A stretch of 64,000 bases of DNA, taken from positions 1 through 64,000 of IMG/VR virus record IMGVR_UViG_3300036791_001436. One strand, 5' to 3'. Below are positions 51,897-59,396 of this stretch, in pieces. Under the pieces are notes generated by a model. It ran no database searches. It was not told where the DNA came from and saw only the letters and a program-made list of their open reading frames with translations. How positions within the stretch are numbered: the first letter of the stretch is position 1; every line of letters starts with the position of its first letter. The position numbers and the translations under genes were made by a program. The stretch comes from a virus.

Positions 51897-52928
51897 TTAC
51901 CCGATGTCTATTGGGTCGCGGAAGCCTTTGAAGACTGGCGTCCGCGGCGCGGTGTAGCCCCCACCGTATCCTTGGTGCTTAAATTTGACCGTCTTCCCGA
52001 TCAGCTGCTCCCGGAGGAGCCATAGGGATTCCTTTTCTGCCATGCTGAGACCGTCGAACACCCCGATGCTGAAGTGGATCTGGAGGTTCTGGGTTTCGTT
52101 GCCTAGGGGTGGGTAGTCCATTACTACCTGCAGAGCCCCTAGGCAGTCTAGGGCTACCAGGTTCTCCTGGTGCGCGGAGCGGCTTGTGAGCCCGAGTTCG
52201 TTCTCCGTCTGAGGGTTGTTGTTCTGGTAGCGGGGCTCATACCCTACGACCACTGCCTCCGCATCCTCGAACCGCTTCAGCTTCGTGAGCAGACCCTGTT
52301 TGGCGGTTGATCGACCGAATTTGTACCCTCCGATGCTGCGCCGCACGATCGCCCCTTCCCACCCCTGCTCGAGGAATTTGCGTTCCAGTTCGTAGATGTC
52401 GCCCAGTGTCGCTGCGGTCTCGTTCGGGACTACCACGATCTGCGCGCAGTACTCGCCGTTGGTGCCTCGCACCTTGATGGCCTTGTTGGCCACGAGGTCG
52501 AAAGAGCGTTCATGGGAGGACAGTTCGTTGATTAGCATCTGAGGGCGCCACCTGCGGATCGAGAAGTCCTCCGGCCACATGATGTCGAAGAGGTACACGG
52601 TGAACTCCGGGCTCCCCTCTTCGCTTCGGATCCCGGACATCGATGTTCGGAACACCGTTGGGTCGTAGGTGTGTCCAGAGATCACCTCGCCATCGCAGTT
52701 CATCAGTTCGAAGTGGAAGTCCTGCGCGAACTGTTGCAGGTACTTGTTAGCGTGAGGTTTCCACGAACGGCTCCTGGCGATGCCGTCACGGTCGAAGACC
52801 ACCCGCATCCCGTCGATCTTCGGCTGCACGTAGAGGAACTTGTCTTCCGCTAGGTGCGCGTGTACGATCTGCTCGTCGAACTTCTGCGCCGCGAGCATCG
52901 GCCTGATCTGTGTGTTCTCAGTGGTCAT
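51897..52928 (-). CDS. ATP-dependent DNA ligase
   Basis: A 343-aa phage-type ligase. Motif I PKIDGMR places the AMP-linked Lys at residue 37; motif III is NCDGEV near 78, IIIa FTVYLFDI near 110, IV EGAIVRR near 194 and V LTKLKRF near 214, followed by an OB-fold. It seals nicks in replication. It is in the P5 transcript and lies four bases after the ExoX-C gene. Confidence 0.92.
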   Translation of the reverse strand: MTTENTQIRPMLAAQKFDEQIVHAHLAEDKFLYVQPKIDGMRVVFDRDGIARSRSWKPHANKYLQQFAQDFHFELMNCDGEVISGHTYDPTVFRTSMSGIRSEEGSPEFTVYLFDIMWPEDFSIRRWRPQMLINELSSHERSFDLVANKAIKVRGTNGEYCAQIVVVPNETAATLGDIYELERKFLEQGWEGAIVRRSIGGYKFGRSTAKQGLLTKLKRFEDAEAVVVGYEPRYQNNNPQTENELGLTSRSAHQENLVALDCLGALQVVMDYPPLGNETQNLQIHFSIGVFDGLSMAEKESLWLLREQLIGKTVKFKHQGYGGGYTAPRTPVFKGFRDPIDIG

Positions 52929-52932
52929 GGCC

Positions 52933-53277
52933 CTACCTCCTCCGGTGCCTGACAGGGTCGATCACGTTCAGCAGATCGTACGCATCGTCGTCGAGGTCGA
53001 ATCGATCCGTGTTCCCATATGCCCATCGGCAATACTTGGGGTCTGCTCGGATGAGATCCTCTACGAGGACTCCTGCGTACTTCCCGAACTTGATAGTGTC
53101 GCCGAGACTGTACACTGTTCGTATGGAGGTGAAGCTACGGATCATCACCTCGGCGAAGTGGTTAGGGGTGATCCCTCGTTCCGCCGCTGTGTTGTAGAAG
53201 TCCTGAGCCACCTCGAATGGCACATCGATGACGATGCGCTGCACCTCTGGCTGGTTGGTTAGTGTCAGGGATCCCAT
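52933..53277 (-). CDS. ExoX-C-domain protein
   Basis: A 114-aa protein whose second half, TIKFGKYAGVLVEDLIRADPKYCRWAYGN, fits the small domain at the end of exonuclease X-like proteins. The exonuclease part itself is absent, so this is likely a stand-alone accessory DNA-binding domain. It is the first gene after promoter P5. Confidence 0.7.
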   Translation of the reverse strand: MGSLTLTNQPEVQRIVIDVPFEVAQDFYNTAAERGITPNHFAEVMIRSFTSIRTVYSLGDTIKFGKYAGVLVEDLIRADPKYCRWAYGNTDRFDLDDDAYDLLNVIDPVRHRRR

Positions 53278-53311
53278 GGTTGGCCTACCGCCTCCTTTTC
53301 GTCGTCATTAT

Positions 53312-53374
53312 ATTATATAGCACCCAACGAGTGACCTCAAGAGTCCAAATTGTGGTTGCCATTGTTTCTGTTGG
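53312..53374 (-). promoter_or_regulatory. Promoter P5
   Basis: On the - strand: TTGAGG (53340-53335), 17-bp spacer, TATAAT (53317-53312) in GCTATATAAT. A CCAAATTGTGG block lies near -45, as at P7, and a weaker CCATTGTTTCTGTTGG at 53359-53374 is centred near -61.5. The -35 overlaps the last codon of the DJ-1-like gene. Confidence 0.75.
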
Positions 53375-54011
53375 CTCGGGCCTTGTCGATCATCGCCCGG
53401 ACCTCTGGTGACATCTTCCGCTCATGCCCCTTAGGGGTGTATCCCGATTCTACCAGGCTGTACTTTGGTGGCCGGTCTTCTAGGATGTTGATGATCTCCT
53501 CCGCCCACATCTCCGACAGCATCTGGTTCTCTGCCGTTGCCATCTTCCCGTCCACCGTCAAGCTGACGGTTTGGAGTACGGCACCAAACTCCTCCAGCCG
53601 TTGTCGCGATCGGACTAGGGGGAAGAAGCTCACCCGCTTTCCTTGGGCAATTGGTGCTAGTGTAGGGACCGAACAACAGATGGCAGAGGTCATCTTGCCC
53701 TCGCCTTGAAACCCCCTCAGTAGTTGCTGCAAGTGGTCGTCCGTCCAGTAAGCCTCTGTGTCGGCCATGTTGCCTGACACCACTACGATCCCGTCTAGGG
53801 TTGGAGTGGAATGGGCCGTCACCGCCTCAAGAGGGCTGACTTGATAGACTGTCCTCTGGATAGTGTTGGGACGTAGTGTCAGCTCATCCCGGATTAGGGT
53901 TTCTTGCGACACGACTTCGAAGGAGTGCCCCTTTTTCTGGAGCACCCCCAACAGGGTCCACAGCTCATGGCCATTGTACCTCTTCGCACATACAACTAGC
54001 ACTTTGGACAT
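53337..54011 (-). CDS. DJ-1/PfpI-like protein
   Basis: A 224-aa protein with the class I amidotransferase-like fold of DJ-1/PfpI: VLVVCAKRYNGHELW at the start, DGIVVVSGNMAD near 73, and the nucleophile elbow TSAICCSVPTLA with Cys112, then SFFPLVRSR and TAENQMLSEMWAEEII as in DJ-1 TGxxP regions. Such proteins act on damaged or modified small molecules or as chaperones; the substrate here is unknown. They are uncommon in phages. It is transcribed from P6 with the 133-aa gene. Confidence 0.75.
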   Translation of the reverse strand: MSKVLVVCAKRYNGHELWTLLGVLQKKGHSFEVVSQETLIRDELTLRPNTIQRTVYQVSPLEAVTAHSTPTLDGIVVVSGNMADTEAYWTDDHLQQLLRGFQGEGKMTSAICCSVPTLAPIAQGKRVSFFPLVRSRQRLEEFGAVLQTVSLTVDGKMATAENQMLSEMWAEEIINILEDRPPKYSLVESGYTPKGHERKMSPEVRAMIDKARANRNNGNHNLDS

Positions 54012-54031
54012 GGCTGTGGCTCCTGTAGGGG

Positions 54032-54433
54032 TTAGACCGTAGTGTCGGTTGCTTGGGCGCTGCGCGCTTCGACTTCTTCGGGGGTGATCGGCACTGCGGC
54101 CACATCACGCTCGGCGCCTAGGTTCCCTTCTGTGGTTGCCATATCCGGCTTCCAGTTGGGGATCACGTTCCCCTCGTCGTCCATATCGAGACGCATCAGG
54201 TGCAGATCGCCGCCGGCCGCGAAGAGTTTGATCGGCAGACTGTGGCTGTTGATGTACGCGGTGAGTACGGAGCGAAGATAGGCTGGATTCTTTCCGAGCC
54301 CGGTGATGTCGATCTTGGCGACCCTGTAGTTGGTCTCCATGAACCCCTTGATGATCGGGTAGGAAACCCTACCACGCCGACCAAGACGTTCAGTGGGGAC
54401 ATCTGCGGGATCGACTTCGACGAACTTGACCAT
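54032..54433 (-). CDS. Hypothetical protein
   Basis: A 133-aa protein, first gene after promoter P6. ATG 54433 has AAGGA upstream; the longer frame from 54481 would start inside the leader next to the -10 and is rejected. The first 90 residues look like a compact alpha/beta domain (VSYPIIKGFMETNYRVAKIDI), the rest is acidic and disordered. Confidence 0.65.
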   Translation of the reverse strand: MVKFVEVDPADVPTERLGRRGRVSYPIIKGFMETNYRVAKIDITGLGKNPAYLRSVLTAYINSHSLPIKLFAAGGDLHLMRLDMDDEGNVIPNWKPDMATTEGNLGAERDVAAVPITPEEVEARSAQATDTTV

Positions 54434-54483
54434 TATGCTATTCCTTGACCTCTTGCCCTCAGGCATATTGATATAATACATAA

Positions 54484-54512
54484 ATCATATATGTATCAGA
54501 TGTAGAAGTCAA
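54484..54512 (-). promoter_or_regulatory. Promoter P6 (divergent family member)
   Basis: On the - strand: TTGACT (54512-54507), 17-bp spacer, TATGAT (54489-54484), in a very AT-rich stretch. It lacks the GCTATATAAT 10-mer and any clear dyad at -61. Spacing is the family's. Confidence 0.55.
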
Positions 54513-54541
54513 CAACTAATATATGTTCATCATAAAAATAC

Positions 54542-55111
54542 CTACGTCGGAGGTTTACCTTCCCAGTCACTACGCTTATTGCGCCCCTGCTCTTCGCTCG
54601 TAGCCCAACGGACTTGACGTGTCTTGCCGTCAGCTTGGTATGGTTGATAGTTGCCACGAGGATCGACTCTGTCTAGGGTATGATCCTTACTAGGTGCTGG
54701 CCCCATGAAGGCTATGAAGTTCGCCCAACCTTGTGGGTTATCCCTGTGCCATTCAGGACATACGATAACTCCCTTGGCTCCATAGTACGGATACCCTACG
54801 TGGTCTGGATGGTAGCATCTACGCATCATCATCCACCAAATACCCCGCTCACGGGGGAAGGGGTTGGCGTCCGCGTAGGTGATGCAGCCGCAGCTGCGCT
54901 TTGGCCATTTTGGGCGGAGGAGGTAGAATGCTGGCACGGACTCACGCTTACCACAGTCGCACTCAACCCTCCACCGGGAGTTCTGTGCTCCCTTGACGCT
55001 CACCCGCTGGATCACCGTTAGGTATCCAAACCTGGCTCCGGGGTACACTCCAACTTTACGCGCGCGCTCCGTACGCTTGTCAGCCTTGTGCTTGTGAGTG
55101 GCTTGTGGCAT
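54542..55111 (-). CDS. HNH-type homing endonuclease-like protein
   Basis: A 189-aa protein with an N-terminal zinc knuckle CDCG (51-54) and SCGC (73-76), then the phage endonuclease pattern IWWMMMRRCYHPDHVGYPYYGAKG, CPEWHRD and LDRVDPRGNYQPYQ, ending in RWATSEEQGRNKR. Such free-standing endonucleases are mobile genes that insert between phage genes. Its start codon lies in a 38-bp tandem repeat that separates it from the gene before it. Confidence 0.8.
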   Translation of the reverse strand: MPQATHKHKADKRTERARKVGVYPGARFGYLTVIQRVSVKGAQNSRWRVECDCGKRESVPAFYLLRPKWPKRSCGCITYADANPFPRERGIWWMMMRRCYHPDHVGYPYYGAKGVIVCPEWHRDNPQGWANFIAFMGPAPSKDHTLDRVDPRGNYQPYQADGKTRQVRWATSEEQGRNKRSDWEGKPPT

Positions 55112-55156
55112 CAGTCCTCAGCCTTGTGCTTGTGAGTGGCTTGTGGCATCAGTCCT
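55081..55156 (-). repeat. 38-bp perfect tandem duplication
   Basis: 55081-55118 and 55119-55156 are identical. On the - strand each copy carries TGATG, a stop-start overlap. The first copy in transcription order ends the 107-aa gene at 55149 and opens a 12-codon mini-frame (MPQATHKHKAED) that stops at the second TGATG, where the HNH gene starts. Confidence 0.9.
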
Positions 55157-55472
55157 CAGCCTCATATCGATGGGTGCGTTCCACCTCTGCGACCTTCCAT
55201 ACGCGCACGTTGTTGCCTTCCTTCCTGCACGTAACCCACCCGGAGCCTCCTAATAGCCATGCAGTGGCTGATACCCTGCTCGTTGAGACGCGGCGGATGA
55301 GTACCGAGTCGCCAATGTCAGCTGCTATCAGCGCCTTGATACAAGCCGAGATGCCTCTGGATCGGTGGCGTCCTTCGGGTATCGGGATGCCCTTCTCGAT
55401 CACAGGGTCCAGGTTTGTGATCGTGTCGGGATCGTGTTCGTCGTCGGGTGCTGGTTTGGGTGAGGGTGGCAT
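55149..55472 (-). CDS. Hypothetical protein (possibly DUF7303-like)
   Basis: A 107-aa protein with a Pro/Asp-rich N-terminus and a core of GIPIPEGRHRSRGISACIKAL, IGDSVLIRR and VRVWKV, a pattern seen in small phage proteins of unknown role. ATG 55472 has GGAG upstream and follows promoter P7; the longer frame to 55526 would include the promoter and is rejected. Confidence 0.65.
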   Translation of the reverse strand: MPPSPKPAPDDEHDPDTITNLDPVIEKGIPIPEGRHRSRGISACIKALIAADIGDSVLIRRVSTSRVSATAWLLGGSGWVTCRKEGNNVRVWKVAEVERTHRYEAED

Positions 55473-55497
55473 CACGTCTCCTTCCGCATCTATGTAT

Positions 55498-55541
55498 ATT
55501 ATATAGCACTCCTTATAGTCAAGCAAGAGTCCAAATTTAGG
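55498..55541 (-). promoter_or_regulatory. Promoter P7
   Basis: On the - strand: TTGCTT (55526-55521), 17-bp spacer, TATAAT (55503-55498) in GCTATATAAT. CCAAATTTAGG lies at 55531-55541, near -45, as at P5. No dyad is seen at -61. It would drive the 107-aa gene and the HNH gene. Confidence 0.75.
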
Positions 55542-55556
55542 GGCTAGGGGCTTGGG

Positions 55557-56123
55557 CTAAGTGCCGAAGATCAGATGATGGAGCAGGTGCCGCTCCGCGT
55601 CGCGAGCGTGCTTGAGTCCTTTGCTGTATAGATCCCACTGCATTAGCTTGTTGTCGGTGACGAAGGTCTTGCCGACGTAGGCCATCTGGAAGAGGATGGG
55701 TATTTGGAGCTGATGTGCGATTAGCCGGATCGCACCGATCAGCTGCAGGGTGTGTACCCCCGACCACTTGTGCTCTTCCGACTTCCAGCTGTAGACCTTG
55801 TAGTCCTCACACACCAACTGGATGGCAAGGGACTGGGCCTTTAGTGTGCTCAGCAACATCCCTATATCAGTTGCCCCACTTTCAAGGTGCTTGGTGTCCA
55901 TCTGCCGTAGGAGGATCCTGGTGTCCTTGTCCAAAGACATCGGGCGGATGGCTACTCCAGTGGTCTCTCCAGGGTCCAGTGCTACGATCGTGTGGTTGAT
56001 ATTGTCCTTCCAGTCCTTGGTCTGTTGGCGGGCGCTTCCGCGCACCTTCCAAAATAGGTCATTCGGGGTGACATACTCTACCCGCTCGTTCTGGTCCATC
56101 TCGTAGATGCCTGTGCTTGTCAT
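55557..56123 (-). CDS. RuvC-like resolvase
   Basis: A 188-aa RNase H-fold nuclease. Asp50 in IVALDPGETTG, Glu106 in VCEDYKVY and Asp175 in HARDAERHLLHH form the metal-binding set of RuvC-type resolvases. It would cut Holliday junctions or branched replication products before packaging. ATG 56123 has no strong ribosome binding site and no promoter is seen between it and the terminator at 56171, so its transcription is unclear. Confidence 0.8.
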   Translation of the reverse strand: MTSTGIYEMDQNERVEYVTPNDLFWKVRGSARQQTKDWKDNINHTIVALDPGETTGVAIRPMSLDKDTRILLRQMDTKHLESGATDIGMLLSTLKAQSLAIQLVCEDYKVYSWKSEEHKWSGVHTLQLIGAIRLIAHQLQIPILFQMAYVGKTFVTDNKLMQWDLYSKGLKHARDAERHLLHHLIFGT

Positions 56124-56157
56124 GTTGTTCTTGCTCTGTAGGTACTGTGGGGAAGCT

Positions 56158-56203
56158 TGGTGGAAGAAAACCCCAAGTCCGGGTCGATCAGTCGGACTTG
56201 GGG
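56158..56203 (-). terminator. Rho-independent terminator
   Basis: CCCCAAGTCCG (56171-56181) pairs perfectly with CGGACTTGGGG (56193-56203), an 11-bp stem with an 11-base loop. On the - strand it is followed by TTTTCTT. It would end the transcript from P8 that runs through the small genes at 56237-59304. Confidence 0.85.
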
Positions 56204-56236
56204 CTCCTTCCCGCCGGGTGCGTGTTCGGGGGGCGC

Positions 56237-56335
56237 CTACCGGCAGAAACTAAGGGCTAGGATCAGGGCCATCCCGACCGTTGCTACTGTGGTGATCCAG
56301 GCGCTCTCACGCTGCCGCTCCCGAGGCGAGCGCAT
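56237..56335 (-). CDS. 32-aa membrane peptide
   Basis: A short frame with a basic start (MRSPRERQRESAW) and one membrane helix (TTVATVGMALILALSFC). It lies between an 88-aa membrane protein and a strong terminator, in a stretch that would otherwise be empty. The upstream purine site (AGGTGCAG) is only fair. It may be a small toxin, lysis aid or chance frame. Confidence 0.35.
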   Translation of the reverse strand: MRSPRERQRESAWITTVATVGMALILALSFCR

Positions 56336-56354
56336 TCTGCACCTGTGGGGTCGC

Positions 56355-56621
56355 TCATCGACTGAACACCTTCCATACCAGGACTCCGACGCCGATCATG
56401 ACGCCCCAGAAGAAGAGGCCGCCGGCCCAAGCACTGATCCACATCTGCCAAGCGGCTACCGGCGCTCTCTCGGGATAGTGGTCACGTGGCAGATCCCAAG
56501 GTCGAGGAGGGGAAGAAGGAGGTACGCTGCCGTGTCTCGTCGCTCCCGTGGCCTTCGCGATGCCGTCGATCAGTCGTTCGACTTCGGGGTCGACGTCGGG
56601 ATGGGGTTCGATTTCAGGCAT
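56355..56621 (-). CDS. Small C-terminal membrane protein
   Basis: An 88-aa protein with an acidic/Pro-rich first 55 residues and a membrane helix at the end (AWAGGLFFWGVMIGVGVLVW). It overlaps the 91-aa gene upstream by 52 bases in another frame, a tight packing also seen elsewhere. A role at the inner membrane is likely; holin or superinfection factor are possibilities. Confidence 0.6.
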   Translation of the reverse strand: MPEIEPHPDVDPEVERLIDGIAKATGATRHGSVPPSSPPRPWDLPRDHYPERAPVAAWQMWISAWAGGLFFWGVMIGVGVLVWKVFSR

Positions 56622-56845
56622 GCCGCCTCCTCGCCCTTCCTGATGAAGGGCAACCCTTCGATCCTCCGACAGCGTTGGCAGTCAACGTCCATCGGGTTGC
56701 TACTGGCTAGTACCACCGGACCCCCACCCCAGCCGCGCCTCTGATAGGTTCCGTCTGACAGGCGCTGGACCATTATTCCGCACGCCGTACCGCCAGACGC
56801 TTTGTATAGGTAGTGGCGCTTCCGGGGATAGGACTTGACTGTCAT
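56570..56845 (-). CDS. Small Cys-containing protein
   Basis: A 91-aa protein with HYLYKASGGTACGI near residue 11 and VDCQRCRRI near 54, a pair of Cys motifs that may bind zinc, as in many small phage proteins of this type. Its start overlaps the stop of the 96-aa gene (ATGA). The C-terminal 20 residues overlap the next gene and are low-complexity. Confidence 0.6.
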   Translation of the reverse strand: MTVKSYPRKRHYLYKASGGTACGIMVQRLSDGTYQRRGWGGGPVVLASSNPMDVDCQRCRRIEGLPFIRKGEEAACLKSNPIPTSTPKSND

Positions 56846-57132
56846 CTGCGATGGTGGCCCCTATGGTAATGGTGATGGTGCCGGCCACGATGGTGGCGCG
56901 GCGGGTCTGCGGGCTGTACCGGCTTCATCACCGTCAGCGTGCGAGGGTTGGCCCGCTGCATGGTGGTGGCTTCGGCCTGCCGGATGATCCGGTAGTCGGT
57001 CTGGCAGAGCGTCGAGTAGGCGGTGATCGCCTCTGGAACGGTGAAGGCGTGAAGCATCGGTACGCGGACATCCGGCGCGAGCGACGGGATCAGCATCAGC
57101 GAGGCTGCGGCGATGATGACAGGGTCAGTCAT
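56842..57132 (-). CDS. Small protein with hydrophobic N-terminus and His-rich tail
   Basis: A 96-aa product. The N-terminus (MTDPVIIAAASLMLIPSLAP) could be a signal or membrane helix without a basic start. The C-terminus is very rich in His and Arg (HHRGRHHHHYHRGHHRR), fit for binding metal or nucleic acid. ATG 57132 has AGGAG nine bases upstream; the frame upstream is open but has no such site. Confidence 0.6.
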   Translation of the reverse strand: MTDPVIIAAASLMLIPSLAPDVRVPMLHAFTVPEAITAYSTLCQTDYRIIRQAEATTMQRANPRTLTVMKPVQPADPPRHHRGRHHHHYHRGHHRR

Positions 57133-57178
57133 AGTGGTCTCCTGTAGTCCTGGCCTCTTGATGAATGGGGCTAATCGA

Positions 57179-57219
57179 CGTGCTCCCTCCCGAGGGATAG
57201 GGGGAAAGGAGGGAGCACG
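57179..57219 (-). terminator. Strong hairpin after secreted protein gene
   Basis: CGTGCTCCCTCC (57179-57190) pairs perfectly with GGAGGGAGCACG (57208-57219), a 12-bp stem with a 17-base loop. No U-tract follows on the - strand, so it may pause RNA polymerase or protect the 3' end of the message. Confidence 0.55.
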
Positions 57220-57244
57220 CCGACCAGAGCCGCCTCGAAGCCCG

Positions 57245-58216
57245 TCAGTTACGGGGGGCTTTGGCACCTTCCGACGGTGGGGGATTCGGAATCGGTGCCA
57301 TCGTTCCCGACGGTTCAGCCTCGGGGGGCGGGGGTGGAGCTGCGTAGAGATACTGCGCAGGTGGAGGAGGTGGCGGCGGAGGCACGAAAGCGCTCGGCGG
57401 CTGGGCGTTCTGCCCGGCTTCAGGGCAGGGTCGGCCAACGTCGAGGAACGCCTGACGCACGTCTTTGTCCTGGCAGAGGATTGCACGAGCGGCTTCTCTG
57501 TCGCCGGTGAGGCTTGCGACCTCACGAGCGTAGAGACGCCGGTTGCAGTTGTGGTCCTCCCATGTGCTGCCGATCGAGAGACCCCACCCCATCCCGGTGC
57601 CCGACATGGAGGAGCTCCCCATGCAGGTGTCGGTGAGCGTCGTGGTCAGAGCCGGGGCCGAGACTTGAGCGACGGTCTTGATGTCCGCTGTGGTGTGCGT
57701 CGGCACGTTGGAGTTGAGGGTCACGCTTTGGGCGTTCCCTGCGTTGCTGGCTTGGTTGTTCGCCGCCGCGTTCGACGAGCCGCCGTTGGAGGTCGAATTG
57801 CCCCCCATCGCCGACGAAGTCGAGCTGCCACCTTGACCGCCGGTCGCCACGGAGTGCGAGAGCGAAGCCGAATTGGACTCGGAGGCCGAGCGGCTGGTGT
57901 TATCCGCCGATGACGACACGGGGGCGGCCGTAACGGTGGTCTGTTGTCCGCCGTTATTGGCTTGGGAGCCGCTGGCCGACACCGCACCCGAGTTGGAGTT
58001 CGAAGTTGAGGTCTGCGGACCCACCGTGGTGGTCTGCGGGCCGTTGGTGTTCGCGCCGTTCGAGTTGGTCTGAGCACCTTGGGACTGGGTCTGAACTTGA
58101 CCCTGGCCCTGCTGGGCGTTCGACGCGGCGTCAGAGGTTGAGGTTTGTTGGGCGTATGCGACAGGGTTGCCGCACAGCATGAGAGCGACCGCAGTGGTCG
58201 CGAGGAGTCGTTTCAT
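57245..58216 (-). CDS. Secreted Ser/Asn/Gln-rich protein
   Basis: A 323-aa protein with a clear Sec signal peptide (MKRLLATTAVALMLCGNPVAYA, cut after AYA). Residues 23-180 are low-complexity Ser, Asn, Gln, Thr, Gly and Ala with GPQTTTVGPQTSTS-type repeats. A Cys-containing segment follows near 195-268 (DTCMGSSSMSG, DHNCNRRLYAREVASL, ILCQDKDVRQAFLDVGRPC), then a Pro-rich tail. Four Cys could form two disulphides in the periplasm. The likely place is periplasm or cell surface. A phage-made secreted protein of this type is unusual; no function can be named. Confidence 0.7.
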   Translation of the reverse strand: MKRLLATTAVALMLCGNPVAYAQQTSTSDAASNAQQGQGQVQTQSQGAQTNSNGANTNGPQTTTVGPQTSTSNSNSGAVSASGSQANNGGQQTTVTAAPVSSSADNTSRSASESNSASLSHSVATGGQGGSSTSSAMGGNSTSNGGSSNAAANNQASNAGNAQSVTLNSNVPTHTTADIKTVAQVSAPALTTTLTDTCMGSSSMSGTGMGWGLSIGSTWEDHNCNRRLYAREVASLTGDREAARAILCQDKDVRQAFLDVGRPCPEAGQNAQPPSAFVPPPPPPPPAQYLYAAPPPPPEAEPSGTMAPIPNPPPSEGAKAPRN

Positions 58217-58249
58217 CTTGGCCCCACCTGGGTCTGAGGAGAAGGGAAA

Positions 58250-58278
58250 GAGGTGGAGGGCATGTGACCCTCCACCTC
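58250..58278 (-). terminator. Hairpin between the two secreted protein genes
   Basis: GAGGTGGAGGG (58250-58260) pairs perfectly with CCCTCCACCTC (58268-58278), with a seven-base loop. On the - strand the stem is followed by TTTCCCTTCTCC. A terminator or attenuator after the 114-aa gene is likely. Confidence 0.6.
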
Positions 58279-58345
58279 CCCTCGCGCCTAAGCACGCTGT
58301 TTGAGGGCAGGCGAGCTTAGGACGTGACTCGTGCTTCCCTGGCGC

Positions 58346-58690
58346 TTAGTGAGCCAGAGCGGCCGCGGTGCCGAAGCCCGTCTGGAACGAGAACCCGCCG
58401 CTGATGCTGGTCGGGGAGTTCGAGGTGGAGGCGTTGGCGGACGAGCCGGTCGTGGTCGTGTTGGCGGCCGTGGTGCTGAACACCGGCTGCAGCGAGAGAG
58501 CCGCAGAGGTGCTGTGCGTGGTGTTGGTCGCCGTCGAGGCCGCAGCGGTGGTGCCCGCACCGGCTTGCGCCGAGAAGGTACCGCTGGCGACGCCCGAAGC
58601 CGCCGTGGCGGAAGTGGCAGTGGCCGCAGCCGCCGCACCGGCGAAACCGAGCATGGCGACGACGGCCGCAGCCGCGAAGAACTTCTTCAT
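58346..58690 (-). CDS. Secreted Ala/Thr/Ser-rich protein
   Basis: A 114-aa protein with a Sec signal peptide (MKKFFAAAAVVAMLGFAGAAAA) and a mature part made almost only of Ala, Thr, Ser, Gly and Asn, ending in SISGGFSFQTGFGTAAALAH. No Cys. ATG 58690 with an AGGGAT site is preferred to 58711, as it opens directly with the basic signal-peptide start. It forms a pair with the 323-aa secreted protein downstream. Low-complexity amyloid-like or adhesive behaviour is conceivable, but not shown. Confidence 0.65.
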   Translation of the reverse strand: MKKFFAAAAVVAMLGFAGAAAAATATSATAASGVASGTFSAQAGAGTTAAASTATNTTHSTSAALSLQPVFSTTAANTTTTGSSANASTSNSPTSISGGFSFQTGFGTAAALAH

Positions 58691-58815
58691 ATGGGATATC
58701 CCTTGCTCCACAAAAGGTTTGATCCTCGGGCAAAGTTGTGGAGCGACCCCCCACCCGAGAATCCTGTTGAGCGCACAAGAAAGAAGTTCACTGAAGCCCT
58801 TGTGCGCAGGTGTGG

Positions 58816-59304
58816 CTATTCGGCAGCCGGCGCCTCCGTGGCGGGGGCTTCTGCCGAAGCCGGAGCCGCCGGAGCGGCAGGTGCTGCGGCCATCACTGGC
58901 TGCGCGGCTTTGTCGGGGCCGCCGGGCACCTTGTCGGTCGCCTGGAAGACGATCTGGTAGGCGACGTTCTTCCCTTCCAGGCGCGTGAGCTCCTTGGAGA
59001 TGGGACCGCGGCCGATCTTCTGGCTCCAGCGCGCGAGGATGTACTCCTTGCGTTTCATCGTGTCGCCGGCAGCGTAGGGATGGCCATCGGCCTTCACCAC
59101 GCCGGTGAGATCGGTGGCCGCTTGCGCGTCCAGCTTCAGAACAATGAAGCGGGAGTCGCCGGTGTTGGGCACCACCACGGGTGTGATCGTCGGGGCAGCG
59201 GGAGCGGCTGCAGCTTCGGCAGCGGGCGGGGCTTCGGCGACGGTTTCAGTGGCGGCTTCGGATGCGCTTTGATCCTGAGGATCGTGAGCGGGTTCCCTTG
59301 CCAT
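58816..59304 (-). CDS. Hypothetical protein with Ala/Pro-rich ends
   Basis: A 162-aa protein, first gene after promoter P8. Residues about 50-130 look like a folded domain (RFIVLKLDAQAATDLTGVV, YILARWSQKIGRGPISKEL), flanked by Glu/Ala/Pro-rich ends. ATG 59304 has AGGAGG eight bases upstream. No family recognised; cytoplasmic by sequence. Confidence 0.65.
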   Translation of the reverse strand: MAREPAHDPQDQSASEAATETVAEAPPAAEAAAAPAAPTITPVVVPNTGDSRFIVLKLDAQAATDLTGVVKADGHPYAAGDTMKRKEYILARWSQKIGRGPISKELTRLEGKNVAYQIVFQATDKVPGGPDKAAQPVMAAAPAAPAAPASAEAPATEAPAAE

Positions 59305-59396
59305 GGTTTGGCCTCCTTGGGGTGGTAGCGAGCGCTTGTAACGGTGTACTAGTGGTAGTGTCGCTGGGTACATCGCTGCTCTCACCGAACTCCATT

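Noticed and set aside
54434-54481. Upstream start for the 133-aa gene
   Set aside because: The extra 16 residues would begin only a few bases after the -10 of P6; ATG 54433 has its own ribosome binding site.
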